A DNA stretch of 64,000 nucleotides from VRUE01 sp963699225 (GTDB taxonomy: Bacteria; Actinomycetota; Thermoleophilia; Solirubrobacterales; 70-9), in NCBI GenBank assembly GCA_963699225.1, contig OY969423.1:2418001-2482000 (forward strand), in the 5' to 3' direction. Positions 37,301 to 45,840 of the stretch are shown one piece after another. The number at the start of each line of letters is the position of its first letter. Position 1 is the stretch's first letter. The notes below the pieces were generated by a model. It was not told where the DNA came from and ran no database searches. It saw only the letters and a program-made list of their open reading frames with translations. The position numbers and the translations under genes are program-made.

Positions 37301-40300
37301 GACCCACGAGTTTGCTCCGCCGAGCCCACATCGCACTCGCTTTCCTGGCGGCGTTGCTCTGTCTCGTCCTGCTCGAGGTCGGGACCAGCGGCGCCCAGGG
37401 CAGCGGCGAACTCGTCGCCCAGCCCTCTTTCGGGGCGCCCGCCAACACCTTCCTCGGCGCCTCGCCGGCGGCGGCGGCCGGTGAGGTCTGGGCGACCTCG
37501 AACGACCCCGGCGCGCTCGCCCGCTACACCGATGCCGGCGGCTGGGAAACGGTGCCGGCGCCGGTCTCGAGCGAAGGCGCGCCGATGCCCGAAATGGAAT
37601 GGGTGCAGGGGCCCGACGCGGGCAGGACCACGGCGGGTGGCGGCGTCGCCGTCGCCGCGGCCGAAGGCCAGCAACCGCTGCTGGTAACCGCGGACCCCGG
37701 GGGGCAGCTGGGCGCCGCGCCGGAACCGCCGGTTGCCGTGATGGGGCCCGAAGAGGCGCTCTTCGAAGTCGAAGGCGGGGCGCCGCTGATCGGCGCTACG
37801 GAAGGCTCCGCTGGGGCGACCCGAGCCCTCGTCGTGCCACTGGTCGACAACGGCTCGGGCAGCCCGGAAGCGGTGCTGTCCTTTGTCTCCGGGAACTGGT
37901 CCAGGGAGCCGATCTGCGTCGGCTTCACCCCGGCGCCGGGGTGCGAAGCACCGCCGGCAGGGTTCACCGTGCTGGCGATCGAAGCAGCCGGGGGAGAGGC
38001 GTGGCTGTTGGGCGAAGGCGCGGCGCCCGGCGAAGGCATCGAGCTGTTCCGCCGCGAAGGGGGAGCGGGGTCGCCGGTCTGGCGCCAGCAGCCGCTGGGC
38101 GGTTCGCTCGGGGCGCTGTTCGCACAGGAAGCGCCGCTCGGGGTCTCCGTCGCCGCCCGCTCCGCCGGCCAGCCGCTAACCGTTAGCGCCGCCGGCGTCT
38201 GGGTCGACGCCGACCTCGAATCCGCCGGGACCGACTACGAGGCCACCGTCTACTACGACATCGGCGTGGGCGAAGTCACCGGCTCCTGGTGCGACTTGAG
38301 CGAACCGGCAGGACTTTGCAGTCATAGCCTGGGGGTCGAACTCCCCGCCGGCGACGGCCGCAGCTTCGCCTGGGCGCCCGGCGGCGGCAGTGGGCCGTTC
38401 GGGCAGCGGGTCGTGACCGGGGTGGGGCAGGGCGCGATCCTCAACCTCGAAGGCAGCCAGTTCGCCCGGATCACCCTCTCCGGGGGCTCTGCCGGTGCCT
38501 CGCAGGGCGCGGCGCTCTCGGCGCCCGACTCCGGCTGGCTCGGCGCCAGCACCCCCTTGCACTTGACCCGAAACCCCGAACCGTCGCGCCTGCAAGCGTG
38601 GCCGGTCTCGTTCAGGCGACCGCTGACCTCGATCGCGCCCCAGCCGAGGACGGCTGCCGGTGGGCTCACCTCAGAAGCCCTCGCCGTCGGCGACGACGGT
38701 GAGATCGCCCGTTACCGGCCCGGCAGGGGCTGGGAACCGGAATACCTCTTCACCTCCTCGGGCAAGCGGGCGACGCCCACCTTGCGCGGGGTCGCCTGGC
38801 CTGAACCGAACCGGGCCTACGCCGTCGGCGACGGCGCGGCGATGTGGGTGTGGCAGCGGGAAGCCGAACTGTGGAAACCGGACCCGGCGATGCCGCCGAA
38901 CCTGACCCGCGCCAACCTGACCGGGATCGCCTTCGACCCCGGCCGCCCGAGCCGCGGCTACGCGATCGGCAAGCAGGGGCTGCTGCTTGCCTACGGCAGG
39001 ACCTGGACGCCCGAACCGCTGCCTGCCGGCGTCCCCGCCGAAGCGAACCTCACCTCGATCGTCTTCTCGGGACACGAGGCCCTGGTCACCTACAAGTACC
39101 CGACCCTGAGGAATGGCCTCGTCGTCTACACCGGGGGTGTCCTGGTCAACAGCGGCTCCGGCTGGCAGGTCGACCTGCCAGCTGAGGCGGCGCTCGGCAG
39201 CGCGGTGCCGCAGCGGGTGGCGGGACTAGCCGACGGCGGCGCCGTGATCGCCTCGGCCGAAGGTGGCGGCGACGCCGGGGTGATCGAGCGCCAGGGCGAA
39301 GGAGCCACCTGGGAACGCGCCGCGGGCGGGGCGGTTGGCTACCCGGCAGCACTTGCCGCGATTCGCGAAGGCGGCCAGGTGCGGGCGATCGTCTCCATCG
39401 CCAAAGGCCAGCAGGACCGCGACCTCGGCACCGACCAGGAACAGGTGTTCAACCCGACGACGGCGGGCCAACCACCGCTGCTGACCGATCCCTACCCGCT
39501 GCCCGGCAGCGGGTTGGTGTTGCGACAGACGGCGACCGGGTGGCGCGACGAACAGCACGAGGCCTTCCCGCTGCCCAGCGCCGACGGTCAGCCCTCCTAC
39601 GACCTGCCGGTGCGGCCCGATCCGCTGCTGGCGCTGCTGGTCAGCCCGGACGGGTCCGAAGGCTGGGCGGTCGGTGGCGAAACCGGGACCTTCGTTCAGT
39701 TCCAGGGCGAAGCGGTGCAGACAGCGGGGGTGATGCGCTACGGGGCCAGCGCGGCGCCGCCCTCCAACGCCTCGGAAGTCGCCGTCCAGCGGACTCCGGA
39801 AAGCGCCAACTTCGCGATCGGCGGCGGCGCCCAGTGCGCCGGACCGTGCGCGGATTTGGCTGGCACCGGGATCGGCCCCGACCGCTGGCTGCGTGCGGCG
39901 GTCGGCAAAGCGGCTGGGATCTCAGGTATACGCGCTTTCCTCTACACCGGCGCCGGCGTCGCCCAGGGCGCCGGCGCGACACTGTCCTCCTCGGCGTTCG
40001 GCCGCGAGGAGCAGGCCTACTCGCGGCGTCTCTCCGCGGCGGCGGGCTCGCTGCCGGTCTTCGCCGCGCCTGCGCAATCCGATCTGGACGGAGGCGGCTC
40101 GCTGGCGTCCTTCGAAGGCGCGTTCGCGGGCTCCTCAAAGCCCTTCGGCGAGGCCACGCCCAACGAAGCGACGGTCCCCGTCACCGAAAGCGGGCCCGGC
40201 AACAGGTACTACTCGTTTACCTCGCTCGGCAGCGGCGGAGCGGTGCGCGTGATCACGCTCGACTACTCGGCGACGACGCTGGGGCAGGTGCAGCGCTGCT

Positions 40301-41694
40301 GGCTCGCGGGCCAGCTGCAGGAAGCCGGCGCCACGCGAACGCCGGCGATCGTGGTCGGCCAGCGCGATCTCGCCGGCCAGGCCGGCAGCGCCCGGGCGGC
40401 CGACGCGCCGGCGGTGCTGCCGATCCTGGTCCGCGGCGCCTGGCCAGCTGAATGCGGCCCGCCGCCGAGCGGCGAACAGTGGGGCGCCTCGGCCTACTTC
40501 TTCGACTTCCCCGAACAGAACCGCCAGTACTCGCTGACTTCGGGGGGCCGCTCGATCCCGGCCTTCGGCAGCGGCACGCTCGGCTACGTCAACCCGCCGA
40601 GGAAACGGGAAACCGATTTCGTTGGCGCCAGCGGCTTCCTGGTCGCCGCCGTCAACGTCTCCGCCCGCAACGCGGTCACCAACGTCGCGCCGGTCGGCGT
40701 CAGGCTGATCCCCAACGTCGGCTCACTGGCGCTCGACGCGACCGACGGGACCCTCCTACGCCGCAGTCGCCCGGCCCTCTTCGAAGCACTGGCGCGGCGG
40801 CCCTTGGGCGGCGGCGAGTGCAGCGGCAACGCGGCGCCCCAGGGTTGCGAAGTGATGAACCCCGATCCCTACATCCAGATCCCGACCGAGTGCCAGGGCA
40901 GCAAGTGTGCGACCGGGGTCTTCCCCGAATACACCTTCAAGTCCTCCAGCCCAGACGTCGCCAACTTCGTCGCCCACGATCCCGCCTCGCCCAACCCGCG
41001 CAACGTGCTGTTGGTCGGAGAAAAGCCGGTGCTCGACTCGACCTCGGGCCTGCTCTGCGCCTTCAACGCGGGCACGACCACCGTCACCGTCAGCGCCGGC
41101 GGCCTCAGCTACTCGACCAAGGTCACCGTTCTTGCCGGCTCGGTCCAGCGTCCGTGCGGGACCACTCCGCTGCTCAGCCGGACGGCGCGCGGGGCCGCGC
41201 CCTCGCCGGTCGCGCCGCCCGCCCCGGCTCCGGCACCGCCGACGGTCGCGCCGACGCCGCTGCCGCCCCCACCGCCGCCAACGCCGGTCTCGGCGCCGAC
41301 TCCGCACCCGGTCGCGCCCAAGCCCGCTCCCGCGGCTATTCCCCCGGCGTCGTTCCTGGTGCCGCCGCCCGCGCCGACGCCGCTGGTCCCGATCGTGCCG
41401 CCGCCGGCCGCGCCGGCGTTCCCGCCGACGCCGCCAAGTGGAACCTCCCCGGTGAGCTCGACTGAACCCGACGAAGAAGACGAGGAGGCCTACGACATGG
41501 TCAACAGCATGGTCGCGATGAGGCCCGCCGCCGCGCGGGGTATCGCTCTCAAGGGCGATGGGGGAGGGCTGCCGGCGCTGTTGCCTGCGCTGGTGCTGCT
41601 CGCGGCGCTCGGGATCGCGGCGGGAACGCGCCGCTCGCGCCCGCGCCGACGCTTTGCCTATCAAGACACGACGACTTCACGGAGGTATCGATGA
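37297..41694 (+). CDS. giant exported protein (1465 residues) with Ig-like domain, Pro-rich linker and C-terminal anchor
   Basis: Signal peptide AHIALAFLAALLCLVLLEVG at residues 10-29. The first ~950 residues carry W/Y-centred propeller-type repeats (AGEVWATSNDPGALARYTDA, EPNRAYAVGDGAAMWVWQ, PSRGYAIGKQGLLLAYGR, GSEGWAVGGETGTFVQFQ). Near residues 1210-1285 a BIg2-like domain appears (EYTFKSSSPDVANFVAHDP, FNAGTTTVTVSAGGLSYS). Then a ~100-residue Pro/Ala-rich linker, one transmembrane helix (LPALLPALVLLAALGIAA) and an Arg-rich tail, a plausible membrane or wall anchor reminiscent of a sortase-less anchor. Glu is strongly GAA. ATGA overlaps at both ends. Likely the main structural component of the operon. 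Confidence 0.8.
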   Translation: MRPTSLLRRAHIALAFLAALLCLVLLEVGTSGAQGSGELVAQPSFGAPANTFLGASPAAAAGEVWATSNDPGALARYTDAGGWETVPAPVSSEGAPMPEMEWVQGPDAGRTTAGGGVAVAAAEGQQPLLVTADPGGQLGAAPEPPVAVMGPEEALFEVEGGAPLIGATEGSAGATRALVVPLVDNGSGSPEAVLSFVSGNWSREPICVGFTPAPGCEAPPAGFTVLAIEAAGGEAWLLGEGAAPGEGIELFRREGGAGSPVWRQQPLGGSLGALFAQEAPLGVSVAARSAGQPLTVSAAGVWVDADLESAGTDYEATVYYDIGVGEVTGSWCDLSEPAGLCSHSLGVELPAGDGRSFAWAPGGGSGPFGQRVVTGVGQGAILNLEGSQFARITLSGGSAGASQGAALSAPDSGWLGASTPLHLTRNPEPSRLQAWPVSFRRPLTSIAPQPRTAAGGLTSEALAVGDDGEIARYRPGRGWEPEYLFTSSGKRATPTLRGVAWPEPNRAYAVGDGAAMWVWQREAELWKPDPAMPPNLTRANLTGIAFDPGRPSRGYAIGKQGLLLAYGRTWTPEPLPAGVPAEANLTSIVFSGHEALVTYKYPTLRNGLVVYTGGVLVNSGSGWQVDLPAEAALGSAVPQRVAGLADGGAVIASAEGGGDAGVIERQGEGATWERAAGGAVGYPAALAAIREGGQVRAIVSIAKGQQDRDLGTDQEQVFNPTTAGQPPLLTDPYPLPGSGLVLRQTATGWRDEQHEAFPLPSADGQPSYDLPVRPDPLLALLVSPDGSEGWAVGGETGTFVQFQGEAVQTAGVMRYGASAAPPSNASEVAVQRTPESANFAIGGGAQCAGPCADLAGTGIGPDRWLRAAVGKAAGISGIRAFLYTGAGVAQGAGATLSSSAFGREEQAYSRRLSAAAGSLPVFAAPAQSDLDGGGSLASFEGAFAGSSKPFGEATPNEATVPVTESGPGNRYYSFTSLGSGGAVRVITLDYSATTLGQVQRCWLAGQLQEAGATRTPAIVVGQRDLAGQAGSARAADAPAVLPILVRGAWPAECGPPPSGEQWGASAYFFDFPEQNRQYSLTSGGRSIPAFGSGTLGYVNPPRKRETDFVGASGFLVAAVNVSARNAVTNVAPVGVRLIPNVGSLALDATDGTLLRRSRPALFEALARRPLGGGECSGNAAPQGCEVMNPDPYIQIPTECQGSKCATGVFPEYTFKSSSPDVANFVAHDPASPNPRNVLLVGEKPVLDSTSGLLCAFNAGTTTVTVSAGGLSYSTKVTVLAGSVQRPCGTTPLLSRTARGAAPSPVAPPAPAPAPPTVAPTPLPPPPPPTPVSAPTPHPVAPKPAPAAIPPASFLVPPPAPTPLVPIVPPPAAPAFPPTPPSGTSPVSSTEPDEEDEEAYDMVNSMVAMRPAAARGIALKGDGGGLPALLPALVLLAALGIAAGTRRSRPRRRFAYQDTTTSRRYR

Positions 41695-42407
41695 GCCCCC
41701 TTTCAACGACGAGGGTCAAGCGCGATCCGATCGCCTACCTGGCGCTGCTGATCGCGATGATCGCGCTGGTCTCCTCGCGCGGGGGCGACGCCCCCGCCAA
41801 GCCGGATGCCAGGGCTCACGCCGGCGGCAAAGGCGCCGGCCGCACGCTCGCCAAGCTGAAAGTCCAGTGTCCGATCTCCAACGCGGTCAACTTCGGCACC
41901 TGGTGCCTCGAATCGACGCCCCACGCGATTCCGCCCCGCGACGTCGGCAAGAACAACTACTTCTACGCCGCCCAGACTTGCGCCAAGGAAGGCGGCTGGC
42001 TGCCGAGCGCCGCGCAGCTGATCGGTGCCGCGCCGAAGGCGCCACTGCAGAGCACGATCGACGACGATCCCGGCAGCTCGGGCGCGGAAGAAACCCCCAA
42101 CCCGAACCGGGGGATCCTCGACAAGCGCGAGATGAGCGGCGACCTCTTCACCACCACGGCCGGTCCGGAAGCCGCCGGCTCCGAGGGCGTCACGGCGGGC
42201 TCGCGCGGCAACACCTCGACCGGCGAACCCGACCCGACACCGGCCCCCGCCAACCCCGAACCGGAAACGCTCGACTACGTCACCGTCTATGACAACCACA
42301 ACCACGGCGGCTTCGCCGGCGGCGCCCCGGTGAGCAAGCCGGAAAGCTTCCGCTGCGCCTACGCAACCGGATCCCAGCGCCACCCACGGGCTTCGAAGAC
42401 GGGGTAA
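41691..42407 (+). CDS. small membrane-anchored exported protein
   Basis: A 238-residue protein. An N-terminal signal-anchor (IAYLALLIAMIALVSS at residues 14-29) follows a short basic segment. The outside part has four cysteines (QCPISN, WCLEST, QTCAKEG, FRCAYAT) and His/Asn-rich VYDNHNHGGFAGG, and a stretch rich in Asp, Glu, Pro and Thr. I recognise no family. It is the last gene of the operon, ATGA-linked to the giant protein gene. Of its eleven Glu codons checked, nine are GAA. The C-terminal ~15 residues lie close to the repeat element and may be altered. Confidence 0.72.
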   Translation: MSPLSTTRVKRDPIAYLALLIAMIALVSSRGGDAPAKPDARAHAGGKGAGRTLAKLKVQCPISNAVNFGTWCLESTPHAIPPRDVGKNNYFYAAQTCAKEGGWLPSAAQLIGAAPKAPLQSTIDDDPGSSGAEETPNPNRGILDKREMSGDLFTTTAGPEAAGSEGVTAGSRGNTSTGEPDPTPAPANPEPETLDYVTVYDNHNHGGFAGGAPVSKPESFRCAYATGSQRHPRASKTG

Positions 42408-42439
42408 GCGCCGCCTGATTCTTGGAGTGAAACTCGGCA

Positions 42440-42586
42440 AGGGACGGCGGGTGCGTCTCCGCGAGAATTGACACCCCATGCGCGACGCGCATGGGGTGAA
42501 TGAGGAGCGCGGCTTCGCCGCGCAGAAGCCGGATTGCATTTCCGCCGCTTCGCGAACATTCCCGCGGAGACGCACCCGCCGTCCCT
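42440..42586 (+). mobile_element. 147-bp MITE-like element with 24-nt terminal inverted repeats
   Basis: Positions 42440-42463 and 42563-42586 are perfect inverted repeats of each other. Between them lie two nested hairpins: 42473-42497 (11-bp stem, GAC loop) and 42507-42523 (7-bp stem, TTC loop). No coding capacity and no clear target-site duplication. It adjoins the truncated ORF6N-type gene. The structure is seen directly; mobility is inference, and a palindromic (REPIN-like) repeat is the alternative. Confidence 0.65.
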
Positions 42587-43042
42587 GTGGAAGCCCCCCG
42601 AGATTCAAACGGCGCTTCCTCGGAGCTGCCGTCTATCGAGTCGATCGGGAGGGACGAGGCGGCAGCTTTGAGGTCGCAGATTGCGACCTCAAACAGAGGC
42701 CGAGGCGGACGACGCTACGCCCCTTATGTCTTTACGGAGCAGGGGGTGGCGATGCTCTCCTCGGTTCTTCGGAGCAAAAGGGCCATCGCCGTCAACATCG
42801 AGATCATGAGGACGTTCGTCGAGCTGCGTCGCGTCGCTGGCTCCTTTGCCGCTCTTCGGGAGCAGCTAGAGACGCTTGAACGGGAAATGGCCGGCCGACT
42901 TGACCAGCACGACGAGCAACTAGAGCAGATCTTCAGGAGCCTGCATCAGCTGATCGTCCCGCCGCAGCGCCCAAAGAGACCGGTCGGCTTCAGGGTCCGA
43001 GAGGATGATGAGGAGAGACCGAGCTCTCAGTCAGCGGCTTGA
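42587..43042 (+). pseudogene. ORF6N/KilA-type domain protein, 5'-truncated
   Basis: The frame encodes the middle and C-terminal part of an ORF6N-family protein: RDEAAALRSQIATSNRGRGG, RRYAPYVFTEQGVAMLSSVL, RSKRAIAVNIEIMRTFVELR, a coiled-coil-like helix (LREQLETLEREMAGRLDQHD) and the ending LIVPPQRPKRPVGFRV. The N-terminal ORF6N DNA-binding domain, normally ~90 residues ending in a FPxDFMFQL-like motif, is missing. In its place the frame runs back into the inverted-repeat element. Such proteins come from phages and mobile elements. Probably non-functional, though an open frame from 42500 remains. The 3' end overlaps ftsH by 16 nt. Confidence 0.7.
42667..42693. repeat. 12-bp perfect inverted repeat within the ORF6N remnant
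   Basis: TTTGAGGTCGCA and its exact complement are separated by GAT and encode LRSQIATSN, the conserved motif of the family. It is a strong potential hairpin inside coding sequence, independent of the terminal-repeat element to the left. Confidence 0.7.
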
Positions 43043-44991
43043 TCGGTGGCCGGCAGCGGGATCTCCTTGATCGGGATCTCCGTCACCGTTGAGAGCACGG
43101 CGTCGAGGGCTACTCCTGAAAGCGTCTCCTGCTCCATCAGCGCTCGCGCGGTCTCCTGCACCGTCTCCCAGTTGAGGCCCAGCACGTGTATTGCCCGCGC
43201 CTTTGCCTCCTCGACGATCCGCTCGGTCTCTTCGTCGATTACGTCGAGGGTGTGGGGCCCGACCGAGCCCATGTCCTGCAGGGAGTTGCCGAGGAAGACC
43301 TCGCCGCCGGCCTCGCCGATCGTCACCGAGCCCAGCGCCGGGCTCATCCCGAAGGAAGTCACCATCTGGCGCGCCAGTTTGGTCGCCGCGTGCAGGTCGT
43401 CGCTGGCGCCGGTCGAGCCCTCGCCGAACTCGGTCCACTCCGCGGCGGTGCCGGAGAGGATCGCGACCAGCTGGCGCTCGAGGTCCGATTGTCCGTGCAT
43501 GACCGCGTCGCGGTCGGTCAGCATGTGGGCGGCGGTGCCGAGCTGGCGCCCGCGGGCGACGATCGAGAGCTTCTGGGCCGAGACCACCTGACCGATCGCG
43601 CGGGTGGCGACGGCGTGGCCGGCCTCGTGGATCGCGATGGTCCAGCGCTCATCCTCGCCGAGGACGTGCTTCTTCGCCGGCCCGGCGACGACCCGGTCGA
43701 TCGCCTCCTCCAAAGTTGCCTGGTCGATTTCCGAGAATCCCTCGCGCACACTGAGCAGCGCCGCCTCGTTGACCAGGTTGGCCAGCTCGGCGCCGGAGAA
43801 GCCCGGACAGAGCTTTGAGATCTCCGAGAGGTCGACGTCGGGGGCGAAGTTGCGCCCTTTCGCGTGCAGCTCGAGGATTTCGTAGCGCCCGTGCACGTCG
43901 GGGACATCGACGACGACCTGACGGTCGAAGCGCCCCGGCCGCAGCAGCGCGGGGTCGAGGATGTCGGGGCGGTTGGTTGCCCCCATCACGCAGACCCCGG
44001 CGTCGCCGCCGAAGCCGTCCATCTCGACCAGCAGCTGGTTGAGGGTCTGCTCGCGCTCGTCGTTGCCCTGGCCGACGCCGGCGCCGCGCTTGCGCCCGGC
44101 GGCGTCGAGCTCGTCGATGAAGATGATCGCCGGCGCCGACTTGCGGGCCTTGGCAAAGAGGTCCCTGATGCGGGCGGCGCCGACGCCGACCAGGCTCTCG
44201 ACGAACTCCGCTCCGGAGGCGCTGAAGAAGGCGGCATCGGCCTCACCAGCGGTAGCTCGCGCCAGCAATGTCTTGCCAGTTCCAGGAGGGCCGACCAGAA
44301 GGACGCCCTTTGGCGCCGCGGCGCCCATGCTGAGGTATTTGGAGGGGTCCTCGAGGAAGTCGCGGATCTCGCGCAGCTCGGCCAGGGCCTCGCCGGCGCC
44401 GGCGACCGAGTCGAAGGTGATCTGGGCTTTCTGCCCTTTCTTCCTGCGCTTGCCCTTGCCGCGGAAGGCCGAGAAGGCGCCGATTCCGCCCGAGCCGTCG
44501 CTGGCGGCATTGCGCATGAAGAAGGAGAAGAGGCAGACCAGGAGCAAGATCGGCAGCAGGAACTGGACGACGATGACCCGTTCGGACTTGCCCGACTGGG
44601 GGTCGACCGAGACTTTTGCGCCGCCCTTGGCCAGCTCGGAGAAGAGCTGCTGGGTGGCCGCGTCAGAGGACGGATAGTCGGCGTAGAGCTGCGGGCCCGC
44701 GTCGGTTTCAACCACGATCTGGTGGTCGTAGTCGAGCAGCGTGGCGGAGCGGATCAGTTCCCCTTCGGCCAGCTTGTTGACGGTCGACAGCGGGACCTTC
44801 TGGCCGCTGCCTTCCGAGCTCAGCGAGCCGAGCAGGGAGAAGAAGAGGATGAGGATGACCAGCGATGCGACGAGCAGGAAGGTCGAGACCGGGTCGCGCC
44901 CGAGAAAGCGGCCAATCGACGAGGCGATGTCGCGAGCCCTTTCCAGGAAGGGGCTTTTTTTCTTGTGCTGTGCGAGGCGAGGGTTCGACAA
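43027..44991 (-). CDS. ftsH: ATP-dependent zinc metalloprotease FtsH
   Basis: A 654-residue membrane AAA protease. Two transmembrane segments (FLLVASLVILILFFSLLGSL near 40 and FLLPILLLVCLFSFFMR near 147) flank the extracytoplasmic domain. AAA motifs: Walker A LLVGPPGTGKTLLARATAGE, Walker B PAIIFIDELDAAGRKRGA, SRH MGATNRPDILDPALLRPGRF. Zinc protease: AIHEAGHAVATRA (HEAGH) and the third ligand Asp in GASDDLHAATKLA. It degrades membrane and regulatory proteins. TTG start. The C-terminal tail is short and lacks the long Pro-rich tail of some actinobacterial FtsH, so this may be a second copy. Confidence 0.92.
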   Translation of the reverse strand: MSNPRLAQHKKKSPFLERARDIASSIGRFLGRDPVSTFLLVASLVILILFFSLLGSLSSEGSGQKVPLSTVNKLAEGELIRSATLLDYDHQIVVETDAGPQLYADYPSSDAATQQLFSELAKGGAKVSVDPQSGKSERVIVVQFLLPILLLVCLFSFFMRNAASDGSGGIGAFSAFRGKGKRRKKGQKAQITFDSVAGAGEALAELREIRDFLEDPSKYLSMGAAAPKGVLLVGPPGTGKTLLARATAGEADAAFFSASGAEFVESLVGVGAARIRDLFAKARKSAPAIIFIDELDAAGRKRGAGVGQGNDEREQTLNQLLVEMDGFGGDAGVCVMGATNRPDILDPALLRPGRFDRQVVVDVPDVHGRYEILELHAKGRNFAPDVDLSEISKLCPGFSGAELANLVNEAALLSVREGFSEIDQATLEEAIDRVVAGPAKKHVLGEDERWTIAIHEAGHAVATRAIGQVVSAQKLSIVARGRQLGTAAHMLTDRDAVMHGQSDLERQLVAILSGTAAEWTEFGEGSTGASDDLHAATKLARQMVTSFGMSPALGSVTIGEAGGEVFLGNSLQDMGSVGPHTLDVIDEETERIVEEAKARAIHVLGLNWETVQETARALMEQETLSGVALDAVLSTVTEIPIKEIPLPATDQAAD

Positions 44992-45277
44992 AGTGGCGCT
45001 GCCTTCGAGTGCAGTAGCTCGGCACCCTCGCGGTTCTCGGGCCGGCTGATGTGAACTACCTGATAAATGCTGTCCTTTCTGAAACGCCGCCTATTTCTGC
45101 GGGGGTCGTAAAAGACTTAGAAAGCGCACACCTGCGCTAAAGGTGGCGCACCTAGCTTGTCCGCCATGAGCAAGCGAGATTCATACGCCCTGGTCTTGGA
45201 CGCGATGGCTGCCGAGGCGAATCGACCTGCGTTCACGGCTTCGCCACCATCGCGTCCAGCTGTGCGCAGGCTGTTGC

Positions 45278-45712
45278 TCAGGGCGCAGTCAGAGCCTCTT
45301 CGAGGTTGTCAAAGCACGTGGTCCAGCCCTCTTCGTGGGAGCGAGCCGATTCTTCGTCCCTGAGGTTGCTGTGCTTGAAGCGCACCGTCGTGACGCCTTC
45401 GGCCTCCTCGAAGTCGAGCTCGATCAGCGTCTCTCTGGGCTCCTCGTCCCAGGTCCAGGTGAACGCCAGGCGATTTGGCGGGTCGATCTCGGTGTATTGA
45501 CCGCCGCCGCCGTGTTCGGCTCCGTCTTGCGGGTCGCGCATGACGACACGCACTCCGCCGCCGATGCGCAGGTCGACCTTGGCCTCGGGGGTCTCCCAGG
45601 CGCGCCGGCCGTGGAACCAGCGGCGCATCACCTCCTCGCTGGTCCAGGCGTCGAAGACCGCCTGGGCGGGGGCCTTGAAGGTGCGCTCGAGCTGCAGCGT
45701 CTCGCCGCTCAT
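45278..45712 (-). CDS. SRPBCC/AHSA1-type START-like protein
   Basis: A 144-residue SRPBCC-fold protein: LQLERTFKAPAQAVFDAWTS, EEVMRRWFHGRRAWETPEAK, VDLRIGGGVRVVMRD, YTEIDPPNRLAFTWTWDEEP, ETLIELDFEEAEGVTTVRFK and EEGWTTCFDNLEEAL, the complete AHSA1 (activator of Hsp90 homologue) pattern. Bacterial members are commonly paired with ArsR-type regulators, as here. Start ATG overlaps the stop of the 43-residue gene (ATGA); the longer upstream frame is not similar to anything. Last gene of the operon 46879-45278. Ligand unknown. Confidence 0.85.
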   Translation of the reverse strand: MSGETLQLERTFKAPAQAVFDAWTSEEVMRRWFHGRRAWETPEAKVDLRIGGGVRVVMRDPQDGAEHGGGGQYTEIDPPNRLAFTWTWDEEPRETLIELDFEEAEGVTTVRFKHSNLRDEESARSHEEGWTTCFDNLEEALTAP

Positions 45713-45840
45713 CGGCCCCGCTCCCTGCGCAGGCGCACGCTGATCCAGGCCCGCGCTACGACCAGCCCGGTGCCGGGTCCGGCCAGCCAGGGCAGGAGCT
45801 CCTCCACCGGCACGCCGCCGACGTGTGCGAGCGGGATCAC
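45709..45840 (-). CDS. 43-residue conserved small protein
   Basis: Starts at GTG 45840, whose TGA overlaps the DUF899 stop (GTGA), and ends overlapping the SRPBCC start (ATGA). The sequence is IPLAHVGGVPVEELLPWLAG followed by a hydrophobic stretch PGTGLVVARAWISV and a basic end RLRRERGR, giving one membrane helix with an inside-positive C-terminus. I believe similar tiny proteins accompany such genes in other actinobacteria, but cannot confirm. The tight overlaps on both sides are the main evidence that it is translated. Confidence 0.65.
   Translation of the reverse strand: MIPLAHVGGVPVEELLPWLAGPGTGLVVARAWISVRLRRERGR

Noticed and set aside
45157..45363. Possible 68-residue plus-strand gene beginning MSAMSKRDSYALVLDAMAAE
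   Set aside because: The first part looks protein-like, but the rest is antisense to the SRPBCC gene, and no family or ribosome-binding site supports it. The 286-nt gap 44992-45277 otherwise shows nothing definite.
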